Shown: positions 23,540 to 29,943 of the stretch, piece after piece | Layout: each line of letters starts with the position of its first letter | How positions within the stretch are numbered: position 1 is the stretch's first letter | From: Pseudomonadales bacterium | GTDB taxonomy: Bacteria > Pseudomonadota > Gammaproteobacteria > Pseudomonadales > Pseudohongiellaceae | DNA: 64,000 bases | Assembly (NCBI GenBank): GCA_024234325.1 | Contig: JACKOJ010000002.1 | Location: forward strand, 124,001-188,000 | Reading direction: 5' to 3' | The notes under the pieces: generated by a model | What the model saw: the letters and a program-made list of their open reading frames with translations, nothing else | Databases searched by the model: none | What the model was told of the DNA's origin: nothing | Translations under genes and position numbers: made by a program

Positions 23540-24373
23540 TCACGTAGCCTTACTCTGATTACCTATAGGCTGGATATGAACCTCAGCCCTTCCATTGCCC
23601 TCATCTCCTGGAGCGAACATCGTACACTTCAACTCCTCTAGTTGCTCCGTTACGCATTTTTTACCGTAGATGGTTTCATACTCAATCCTAGTGTGTATGA
23701 ATACTCGATGTGTCTTTTTAGTCAGCGCTTCAAAGACGTCCCAACTGAGCTCGAGTCCTCCAGGAATTGAGCAGCTAGGGCCGACAAATCCAATTTCTTC
23801 GAGCGGACCACTAATACGGAAAACGGGAAGGTCATGCGCTGCCTCATCTATGGGAATTGATTGGGTCTCCAATGCAATTCGTACTTTGAGCGCCGGAGTT
23901 TTTCCAAAATTCGTCCAGTAATATCGATCATGCACCCAGGCATTTGGGGCATGTTCCGAATCTCGCTCTCTATGCGAGAAAATCACCCACGCTCTATCCT
24001 GCATACGCTGAACTCTCGCTTGCAAAATAGTGATAAATAAACCGACGATCGTTGCTAATGAAAAGACTGTCGCTGCAACCGCTAGCCAGAACGTCCTCCG
24101 AGCATAAAGCGCCATAGCTTGTTGTTGCTGTAGGTCCATCTGCGCAATATTGAGACTCTGCTCTTGCAGCCGTAATTCCAGAACTCGGTCTTGTTGGGTT
24201 GAGACGTCTGCTGGTGACTGTTCCTGAAGAGATCTGACAATTGACATAATCTCTTGGATTTGCTCCTCAACAGTAGGTCTTCTTACTTCCTCCTGTACGG
24301 TAGCATCTGGGATTTGTGCAGGTGCAAGCGTGCTAAGAAAGCAAAGAACACCGACAGTAAGAGCTCGGAGCAT
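23540..24373 (-). CDS. Membrane-anchored coiled-coil protein of unknown function
   Basis: The 277-residue product has a possible signal peptide (LRALTVGVLCFLSTLAPAQ), a glutamine- and glutamate-rich helical region (about 33-92) likely to form a coiled coil, one strong transmembrane helix (FWLAVAATVFSLATIVGLFITIL, about 95-117), then a beta-rich cytosolic or periplasmic domain starting DRAWVIFS with FGKTPALKVRIALE. The helix followed by RAWV and TNFGKTPA is a pattern I have seen in uncharacterised bacterial proteins, but I cannot name a family. It lies in the accessory region between the zinc-ribbon gene and the YedK-type gene. Confidence 0.6.
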   Translation of the reverse strand: MLRALTVGVLCFLSTLAPAQIPDATVQEEVRRPTVEEQIQEIMSIVRSLQEQSPADVSTQQDRVLELRLQEQSLNIAQMDLQQQQAMALYARRTFWLAVAATVFSLATIVGLFITILQARVQRMQDRAWVIFSHRERDSEHAPNAWVHDRYYWTNFGKTPALKVRIALETQSIPIDEAAHDLPVFRISGPLEEIGFVGPSCSIPGGLELSWDVFEALTKKTHRVFIHTRIEYETIYGKKCVTEQLEELKCTMFAPGDEGNGRAEVHIQPIGNQSKAT

Positions 24374-24440
24374 GATTTAATCCGCTAAGGTTAAATGATG
24401 CGAATTTACTGGGAATTTTTAGCCACAACAAGCACTAAGG

Positions 24441-25121
24441 TCACTCAGGAACCACGATGAAAGCATCCGCGACTTCGTTCCACTTCGAGACCTTGCCGAT
24501 CTTGGTGACGGTCTGGGGGTATCGGATGGTGGGCACCAGCAAGAGCTCGAACTGGTCGACCTGCTGGTTCTGGGGATCGAGCCAGGCGTCGATCACGTCG
24601 TGGCTCATGGGGAGCATCAGGGGCATGCTGTCGGGGTGGATGTTCTTCCAGGCAGGGTGGCCGCCCAGGGTGATGATGCTGGCGCCCGTGTAGACCTCCC
24701 CCGTCTCCTTGTTGAAGTACTCCCGGTAGAGGCCTCCGAAGGCGATGGCCTGCCCCTGCAGCTCAATCTTGTGGTACGTCTTCCCATCGCCCAGACCCTC
24801 AATGAAAGCCGTGGCCGGGATGATGCAGCGAGAGTGCCGGTAGGGATGATATGCCAGCGATCGCGGTTGGTTCAGCTTATCGCTGCGGGAATTGAAACTG
24901 GTGTACTTCGTGGGCTTCCCCGTCTCCGGATCGAGCATCAACCACCAGGTGGCCTGTGCCAGTTCCCGCTGGCCGTCCTTCTCCCGGATGATCGAGATCC
25001 TGGACGCCGGCGAGATGTCAGGGGAGAACAGGATCTTGTCCTGCGGATAGATGGGCATGCCGATGAACGCAAACATCTTGCGCACACCTTCATGGTCATG
25101 GAGGTTATAGCGGCCGCACAT
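24441..25121 (-). CDS. yedK: SOS response-associated (SRAP) protein, YedK/HMCES family
   Basis: The 226-residue product starts MCGRYN; Cys2 is the residue that forms a covalent link to abasic sites in single-stranded DNA once the initiator Met is removed. Other family signatures are FNSRSDKLNQPRS (catalytic Asn and the Arg motif), RCIIPATAFIEG (Glu), and HPDSMPLMLP (active-site His). The family shields abasic sites at replication forks and is also widespread in phages and islands. The start is ATG 25121, three bases after the stop of the small upstream gene, so the two are probably co-transcribed. The GC-rich sequence differs from the AT-rich genes to its left. Confidence 0.9.
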   Translation of the reverse strand: MCGRYNLHDHEGVRKMFAFIGMPIYPQDKILFSPDISPASRISIIREKDGQRELAQATWWLMLDPETGKPTKYTSFNSRSDKLNQPRSLAYHPYRHSRCIIPATAFIEGLGDGKTYHKIELQGQAIAFGGLYREYFNKETGEVYTGASIITLGGHPAWKNIHPDSMPLMLPMSHDVIDAWLDPQNQQVDQFELLLVPTIRYPQTVTKIGKVSKWNEVADAFIVVPE

Positions 25122-25124
25122 GAT

Positions 25125-25403
25125 TCAGAGCACGTCAATGCGCGGACGTTCAACGCCGCCAGGGACACTCAGCAGAGCGTAGTCCACTGGAATCCCTTTC
25201 TTCCTGGCCGTTCTCACCACTTCGTCTGCCAGCTCGTTTCCCATTGGGTTATTGCTGGAAAACACCATGTCGCCTGTGTCGATGTGGAAAATGGCTCCCA
25301 GGTGATAGCAGCTCAACTCGTTGATGTACTGAGACACCATGAAGTCATCTGTCACGTCCGGATGGGGTGGATCGATACGAATCTGGGGAAACTGGGCATC
25401 CAC
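25125..25403 (-). CDS. Small unknown protein upstream of yedK
   Basis: The 92-residue product starts with GTG 25403, preceded by GAGG at suitable spacing. The sequence reads MDAQFPQIRIDPPHPDVTDD, later SCYHLGAIFHIDTGDMVFSS and NELADEVVRTARKKGIPVDY. It has no membrane segment or known motif; a small mixed alpha/beta fold is plausible. It ends three bases before yedK, so it is probably translated from the same mRNA. The function is unknown; a role linked to YedK is a guess from position. Confidence 0.55.
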   Translation of the reverse strand: MDAQFPQIRIDPPHPDVTDDFMVSQYINELSCYHLGAIFHIDTGDMVFSSNNPMGNELADEVVRTARKKGIPVDYALLSVPGGVERPRIDVL

Positions 25404-25473
25404 GGCTCGGCCTCACTTGCAGGATCTCGGGCCGTGCACTATACCTTAAATCAGACAGGAAGCACCCGGGGCG

Positions 25474-25500
25474 ACCTGACCAACATTGCGATGGTCAGGT
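25474..25500. repeat. Short hairpin between unknown genes
   Basis: Arms ACCTGACC (25474-25481) and GGTCAGGT (25493-25500) are perfect, with an 11-base loop. There is no T-run. It lies in the 132-base gap upstream of the small gene that precedes yedK. Confidence 0.5.
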
Positions 25501-25535
25501 CTTACCGGTCTCAGTTGCGGTCGGGCCTTACTGCT

Positions 25536-25784
25536 TCATCCCACCGACGAATTCAAATTTTCCTCATCGTCAGCTAATGAGGCAATGTAACCTGCGCTGT
25601 CGAAACCAAGACCTGCATTCGCTCGATTGACTAGGTCTCGTTCATCAATGCGATCGAGACTAGATCCAAGTTGCTTTGCAGAGGCTGCCAACCAGGTGGT
25701 AACGGTGTTAAAGAACCCTACATATTGGCCTCTGAAACTATCGAAGCTGCTGCTCCACTCTTCGATTGGCCTACGGTTCGCCAT
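25536..25784 (-). CDS. Small unknown protein, possibly the second part of a frameshifted gene
   Basis: From ATG 25784, with AGGAGG about ten bases before it, the frame gives 82 residues: MANRRPIEEWSSSFDSFRGQ, then YVGFFNTVTTWLAASAKQLG, ending ADDEENLNSSVG. An earlier in-frame ATG at 25817 lacks a ribosome site. It overlaps the end of the next unknown gene (25718-26098) in a different frame. Either two overlapping genes or one broken gene is possible. No family is recognised. Confidence 0.45.
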   Translation of the reverse strand: MANRRPIEEWSSSFDSFRGQYVGFFNTVTTWLAASAKQLGSSLDRIDERDLVNRANAGLGFDSAGYIASLADDEENLNSSVG

Positions 25785-26098
25785 GAGCTTACCGCCCTCC
25801 TGCTCGAAACGGGACATAAACGATCCACTATATAGGTCAGGTGGGAGGGAAATCCGTCGGGCTCCTCTCGAAGAAACTTTAGGAATGCTAGCGCCATAGC
25901 TTCTCCCGTTCTATAGCCGCCAAAGTACCCACCGGATGCTGAGACATGCCAGCATCGCGCTTCAGATTTTGTGCGCTTACCCGCGACGAACGGCAGGCGA
26001 TTGAAGCCCCGCTTCAAGTGGTACTTGTTCTTTAGGGGCTTAGAGGGTTTGTTGTAAAACTCAGATGGGAGTATGAATGCAGTATCTTGAGTAGCCAT
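25718..26098 (-). CDS. Unknown protein adjacent to tRNA-Ser
   Basis: The 126-codon frame starts MATQDTAFILPSEFYNKPSK, continues CWHVSASGGYFGGYRTGEAMALAFLKFLR, and its last part (LCPVSSRRAVSSWRTVGQSK) looks like out-of-frame sequence. The real protein may end earlier or continue by frameshift into the neighbouring frame. The start has an AGGAGGCC ribosome site. The family is not known to me. Confidence 0.45.
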   Translation of the reverse strand: MATQDTAFILPSEFYNKPSKPLKNKYHLKRGFNRLPFVAGKRTKSEARCWHVSASGGYFGGYRTGEAMALAFLKFLREEPDGFPSHLTYIVDRLCPVSSRRAVSSWRTVGQSKSGAAASIVSEANM

Positions 26099-26167
26099 AT
26101 GGCCTCCTGTAGTGGTGAATTTACCGCTCAGGCAAGCACATTCAATTCGTTGGGTAGGTAGTGGGGA

Positions 26168-26191
26168 AAGTTAGAAAAGCCTCTCTAACTT
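26168..26191 (-). terminator. Possible weak terminator of tRNA-Ser
   Basis: An 8-bp perfect stem (26168-26175 with 26184-26191) lies about 20 bases past the tRNA 3' end on the minus strand, followed by TTCCCC. The T-run is too short to be convincing. Confidence 0.35.
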
Positions 26192-26207
26192 ATTGATACT
26201 TAAGGGT

Positions 26208-26229
26208 TGTTGGCGGAGGGGGAGAGATT
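26208..26229 (+). repeat. tRNA-Ser 3' end, candidate attachment site copy
   Basis: The 16 bases at 26208-26223 recur exactly at 21056-21071. This copy includes the true 3' end of the tRNA gene, so it would be the tRNA-proximal junction if an element integrated here. Integration at a tRNA 3' end normally rebuilds the tRNA, as seen here. Confidence 0.55.
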
Positions 26230-26300
26230 CGAACTCTCGAAGGGCTTTCACCCTCGCCGGTTTTCAAGACCGGTGCATTCAACCGCTCTGCCACCCCTCC
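26211..26300 (-). tRNA. tRNA-Ser (anticodon TGA)
   Basis: The 90-base gene is on the minus strand. The acceptor stem is GGAGGGG with CCCCTCC plus G, and CCA is encoded. The anticodon arm is ACCGGTCTTGAAAACCGGC, with anticodon TGA for UCN serine codons. A long variable arm (GAGGGTGAAAGCCCTTC) identifies the class II serine type. The T arm is GAGAGTTCGAATCTCTC. A promoter sits just upstream. The same tRNA lies beside yccA in Pseudomonas as I recall, supporting a conserved position. Confidence 0.95.
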
Positions 26301-26313
26301 GCAACGGGGGCCA

Positions 26314-26341
26314 ATCTTACTGGAAATTGGGTTTCAGTCAA
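26314..26341 (-). promoter_or_regulatory. Sigma-70-type promoter of tRNA-Ser
   Basis: On the minus strand TTGACT (26336-26341) and TAAGAT (26314-26319) are 16 bases apart. The tRNA begins 13 bases after the -10 element, and a GC-rich discriminator (GCCCCC) follows, as in stringently controlled promoters. Confidence 0.65.
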
Positions 26342-26562
26342 CCACAGATTCGTAGCCGGGTGGGTTAACGGCCTTACGTTACATTCTGCCCCCCGGCAGG
26401 TATGATGTGGCCAAACCATGCGGCAGCCAGGCAGACTTGAAAATCCGCTGGGTCACCCGCATATCAAGGGCTGTAGGCAAGAATGGCAGGCGCAACGAGG
26501 GATGAAACACTTGTGTCACCCTGCCGGTCTATAGTCTGCACAGAGTATTAACGGAGACCTCT

Positions 26563-27228
26563 ATGAGCCAGATTGATGTTTTTAGCGCCTCACAAACCCG
26601 TGAATCGGCGCTTGCTGTCAACAAGGTGCTTAAAAACACCTACCTGCTGCTGGGCATGACCCTGGGCTTCAGTGCCCTGATGGCGGCTGTCAGCACGAAT
26701 GCCGCCCCGATGAACATCTGGATGTACATCATCGGCGTGTACGGCCTGCTGTTCGCCACGCAGGCGCTCGCCCGCAGTGCCTGGGGTCTGCTGACAGTGT
26801 TTGCCTTCGCGGGCTTCATTGGCTACGGCACAGGCCCGCTGATCGGCATGCTGACGGCTACGGCTGCAGGCAGCCAGATTCTGACCACTGCCCTGGGCGG
26901 CACGGCCTTCATCTTCTTTGGCCTGTCCGGCTACGCGCTGGTGTCCCGCAAGGACTTCAGCTTCCTCACCGGTTTTATCACGGCGGGTTTCTTCGTGCTG
27001 CTGGCGGCCATGATTCTGGGCATCTTTGTTCAGGTTCCGGCGCTGCAACTGGCGATTTCCGTGGGCTTCATGCTGTTCTCCAGCGCGGTGATCCTCTACC
27101 AGACCGGTGAGATCATCAACGGCGGCGAGCGCAACTACATCCTGGCCACGATCACGCTGTTCGTGTCCATCTACAACCTGTTCATGAGCCTGCTGAACCT
27201 GCTCATGGCCTTCTCCGGCGACGACTGA
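26563..27228 (+). CDS. yccA: Bax inhibitor-1/YccA family membrane protein
   Basis: The 221-residue product has seven hydrophobic segments and a charged C-terminus (LLMAFSGDD) as in YccA, an inner-membrane protein that interacts with the FtsH protease and can block its action on SecY. The conserved LYQTGEIINGGERNYILATITLFVSIYNLFMSLLNLL stretch holds the acidic residues used as a pH sensor in the family. ATG 26563 has a GGAG site six bases before it. It stands alone with its own terminator, next to tRNA-Ser as in Pseudomonas. Confidence 0.92.
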   Translation: MSQIDVFSASQTRESALAVNKVLKNTYLLLGMTLGFSALMAAVSTNAAPMNIWMYIIGVYGLLFATQALARSAWGLLTVFAFAGFIGYGTGPLIGMLTATAAGSQILTTALGGTAFIFFGLSGYALVSRKDFSFLTGFITAGFFVLLAAMILGIFVQVPALQLAISVGFMLFSSAVILYQTGEIINGGERNYILATITLFVSIYNLFMSLLNLLMAFSGDD

Positions 27229-27265
27229 TCCGTCAGGAAACTGGCGAACCCAGGCGAAACACAGA

Positions 27266-27295
27266 AGCCCCGGCCACCACCGGGGCTTTTTTTTT
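27266..27295 (+). terminator. Rho-independent terminator of yccA
   Basis: An 8-bp GC-rich stem (27266-27273 with 27280-27287, loop CCACCA) is followed by nine T residues. It separates yccA from the tus genes. Confidence 0.93.
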
Positions 27296-27342
27296 GCCGG
27301 CAGACTATAATGCAGGCCAATCAACCCCCGGGAAACACCGTT

Positions 27343-27735
27343 GTGAAACTGACCGTTGTCGTCCATTCCGCCCCTTATTCCAGCCAGGCTGCCTACAGCG
27401 CCTATCGCTTCACGGCGAGCGCGCTGGAAGCCGGGCATGAGGTGCACCGGGTGTTTTTCTATTACGACGGGGTGCACGCCAGCAACGCCCTCAGCACCCC
27501 GCCCCAGGACGAGTTTGACCTGGTGAAGGCCTGGCAGGCCTTGATTGAGCAGCACGAGCTTGACGCCATCAGTTGCGTCTCCTCCGCCCTCAAACGCGGC
27601 ATTCTGGATGCGCGTGAGGCCCATCGCTACGAGAAGCAGGCGGCCAATCTGGCAGAGGGTTTTGTGCTCTCGGGCCTCGGACAACTGGTGGATGCCAGCC
27701 TGAGCAGCGACCGCGTCGTGAGTTTCGGAGCCTGA
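27343..27735 (+). CDS. tusD: Sulfurtransferase subunit TusD
   Basis: The 130-residue DsrE-family subunit of the TusBCD sulfur-relay complex accepts persulfide sulfur from TusA for 2-thiouridine synthesis on tRNA. The conserved cysteine is in DAISCVSSALKRGI near residue 80. The preferred start is GTG 27343, since the family begins with a strand like KLTVVVHSAPY; an upstream ATG at 27310 has no ribosome site. The tusD, tusC and tusB genes are tightly packed. Confidence 0.92.
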   Translation: MKLTVVVHSAPYSSQAAYSAYRFTASALEAGHEVHRVFFYYDGVHASNALSTPPQDEFDLVKAWQALIEQHELDAISCVSSALKRGILDAREAHRYEKQAANLAEGFVLSGLGQLVDASLSSDRVVSFGA

Positions 27736-27736
27736 G

Positions 27737-28099
27737 ATGACGCCCAAGACCCTGACCTTTATCGCCCGCAGCACGCCTTATGGAAACGGCCGCGCCAAGG
27801 CATTGCTGGACATGGTGCTCTCCGCCGCGGTGTTCGATCAGACCATCAATCTGCTCTTCATGGACGACGGCGTGTGGCAACTTGCCCGCAACCAGCAGCC
27901 CGCCACCATTGACGCCAAGGATCTCAGCGCAGCACTCGGCGCCCTGCCCCTGTACGACGTCAACAATGTCTACGTGGAGGCTCGTGCGCTCGACGAGCGC
28001 GGCCTGACACCGCAGGCCTTGGCCGTTGACGCGAAGCCCTGCGACGACACAGAGATTGCGGCGCTGATCGCCGGGTCCGATCAGGTGTTTGCGCTATGA
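27737..28099 (+). CDS. tusC: Sulfurtransferase subunit TusC
   Basis: The 120-residue DsrF-family subunit starts one base after tusD. It shows the TLTFIARSTPYGNGRAKALLDMVLSAAVF pattern and INLLFMDDGVWQL, typical of TusC. It forms the heterohexamer with TusB and TusD in the cytosol. Its end overlaps tusB by four bases (ATGA), indicating coupled translation. Confidence 0.93.
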   Translation: MTPKTLTFIARSTPYGNGRAKALLDMVLSAAVFDQTINLLFMDDGVWQLARNQQPATIDAKDLSAALGALPLYDVNNVYVEARALDERGLTPQALAVDAKPCDDTEIAALIAGSDQVFAL

Positions 28100-28380
28100 G
28101 CACTCTGCATATCATCAACAAGGCCAATGCTTCTCAGGGGCTGTCGAGCTGCCTGCGGGTCATGCTGCCCGGGGATGGCCTGCTGCTGATTGAAGACGGC
28201 GTGTATCTCGCCGCCCAACTACCAGCATTGCCCGAGGCCGTACGTGCGCATGTGCTGCAGGAAGATCTGCAGGCGCGGGGCATTGCCCTGCCGGGCGAAG
28301 GCTCTGCGCTGTTCACGGTGGACTACGCCGGATTCGTGGCGCTGGTATGTGCCTATGCCCGCAGCGTGAGCTGGAGCTGA
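28096..28380 (+). CDS. tusB: Sulfurtransferase subunit TusB
   Basis: The 94-residue DsrH-family protein begins STLHIINKANASQGLSSCLRVMLPGDGLLLIEDGVYLA, the family signature. It is the third part of TusBCD. Its stop is five bases before the tusE start, so all four genes are probably one operon. The downstream acceptor is TusE, which passes sulfur to MnmA (encoded at 48.7 kb). Confidence 0.92.
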   Translation: MSTLHIINKANASQGLSSCLRVMLPGDGLLLIEDGVYLAAQLPALPEAVRAHVLQEDLQARGIALPGEGSALFTVDYAGFVALVCAYARSVSWS

Positions 28381-28385
28381 AGCCT

Positions 28386-28724
28386 GTGAGCGATCTGGTG
28401 CTGCCCGACCACCGCCGCATTCCCCTCGACCGCGACGGCTATCTGCGCAACCTGGATGACTGGAATCCGGAAGTTGCCGAACACCTCGCCCAAACCGTGT
28501 CCGTGAGCATGACCCCCGCCCACTGGGAAGTGGTGGAGGTGCTGCGGGATTTTTACCGCGAATCCGGCCTCTCCCCGGCCATGCGCCCGCTGGTGAAACT
28601 GGTGACGCGAGAGCTGGGCACAGACAAGGGACGCAGCATCTACCTGATGAAACTCTTTCCCGGCAACCCGGCCCTGCTGGCCAGCAAGATCGCTGGTCTG
28701 CCCCGCCCCACGAACTGCTTCTGA
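28386..28724 (+). CDS. tusE: Sulfur-relay protein TusE (DsrC family)
   Basis: The 112-residue product carries sulfur from TusBCD to MnmA. Conserved parts are DRDGYLRNLDDWNPEVAEHLAQ, MTPAHWEVVEVLRDFYRE and the flexible C-terminus ending PTNCF, where the penultimate cysteine is the persulfide carrier. The start is GTG 28386, close after tusB. TusE has only this terminal cysteine in the arm, consistent with a tRNA role rather than DsrC of dissimilatory sulfite reduction. Confidence 0.92.
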   Translation: MSDLVLPDHRRIPLDRDGYLRNLDDWNPEVAEHLAQTVSVSMTPAHWEVVEVLRDFYRESGLSPAMRPLVKLVTRELGTDKGRSIYLMKLFPGNPALLASKIAGLPRPTNCF

Positions 28725-28836
28725 GCGCTTGCTTTTAGCGCTGTACACAGCCTTCCCTGGCTGGCGCGCGGGGCGATATCTGCTATCATGCGCGCTCTTT
28801 TTCAGCCCATAAATTCTACTGCCAGGAACGAACCCT

Positions 28837-29940
28837 ATGAGCCTCGCCAACAGCGTTCTCGCCGTTAACAATGATCTGCCCATCCGCACCCGTCAGCCCG
28901 TTCACAGCGGCAAGGTGCGCTCCGTCTACTGGCTCACGCCGGAAGACAGCGCCCGACTGATTCAGGAGCGCGGTTACAATGTCGCACCGGATGCGCCCCT
29001 GGCGATCATGGTCATCAGTGACCGTATCTCCGCCTTCGACTGCATCTGGCATGGCGAGGGTGGCCTGAACGGCGTTCCCGGCAAGGGCGCCGCGCTGAAC
29101 GCGATCTCCAACCACTGGTTCCGCCTGTTCCGTGAACAGGGTCTGGCCGACAGCCACATTCTGGAGATTCCGCACCCCTTCGTGTGGATCGTGCAGAAGG
29201 CACGCCCGGTGATGATCGAGGCCATCTGCCGCCAGTACATTACCGGCTCCATGTGGCGCTCCTATACCAAGGGTGAGCGCGAGTTCTGTGGCATCCAGAT
29301 TCCCGACGGCCTGCAGAAAGACCAGCGCCTGCCGGAACTGCTGATCACCCCGTCCACCAAGGGCATTCTCAAGGGCATTCCCGGCGTGCCGGAAGCGGAC
29401 GATGTGAACATCACCCGTGCCGACATCGAACGCAATTACGCGGCCTTCAACTTCCGCCGCTTCGAGGACATCGATTTCTACGAAAAACTGCTCAAGGAAG
29501 GCTTCGATGTAATCAGCAATGCGCTGCAGAAAATCGACCAGGTCTTCGTGGACACGAAATTCGAGTTCGGTTACGTGACCGATGCCAACGGCCAGGAAAA
29601 ACTCATCTATATGGATGAGGTGGGCACGCCGGACTCCTCCCGTATCTGGGACGGCCCGTCATACCGTGAAGGCAAGGTGATCGAAAAGTCCAAGGAAGAG
29701 TTCCGTCAGCAGTTGCTCAGCTACTTCCCGGACCCGGACATTCTGCTGAACAAGGACCGCATGCCGGAGCGCGCCGCGCTGGCTCGCGACAACGCCCTGC
29801 CGGAAGCCATTCTGATGCAGGTGTCGCAAACCTATCTGGATATTGCTGCCAAGATCATTGGTTCGCCGATTGCGCTGTCCGACAATCCCAAGCAGGAAAT
29901 TCTGGACATCCTCAGCAGCCAATACGGACTGATCGTCTAA
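28837..29940 (+). CDS. purC: Phosphoribosylaminoimidazole-succinocarboxamide synthase
   Basis: The purine-pathway enzyme joins CAIR and aspartate with ATP. Its 367 residues match the longer SAICAR synthetase form rather than the ~240-residue E. coli type. Motifs are GKVRSVY, SDRISAFDCIWHGEGGL, RQYITGSMWRSY, the FVDTKFEFGYV metal/nucleotide loop, and DEVGTPDSSRIWDG. ATG 28837 has an AGGAACG site upstream. purB, the later enzyme of the pathway, lies at 50.5 kb. Its stop is three bases from the end of convergent cysG. Confidence 0.92.
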   Translation: MSLANSVLAVNNDLPIRTRQPVHSGKVRSVYWLTPEDSARLIQERGYNVAPDAPLAIMVISDRISAFDCIWHGEGGLNGVPGKGAALNAISNHWFRLFREQGLADSHILEIPHPFVWIVQKARPVMIEAICRQYITGSMWRSYTKGEREFCGIQIPDGLQKDQRLPELLITPSTKGILKGIPGVPEADDVNITRADIERNYAAFNFRRFEDIDFYEKLLKEGFDVISNALQKIDQVFVDTKFEFGYVTDANGQEKLIYMDEVGTPDSSRIWDGPSYREGKVIEKSKEEFRQQLLSYFPDPDILLNKDRMPERAALARDNALPEAILMQVSQTYLDIAAKIIGSPIALSDNPKQEILDILSSQYGLIV

Positions 29941-29943
29941 GAA

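Noticed and set aside
26193..26405. Open frame covering tRNA-Ser on the plus strand
   Set aside because: It is the antisense translation of the tRNA gene; the tRNA structure and promoter explain the sequence.
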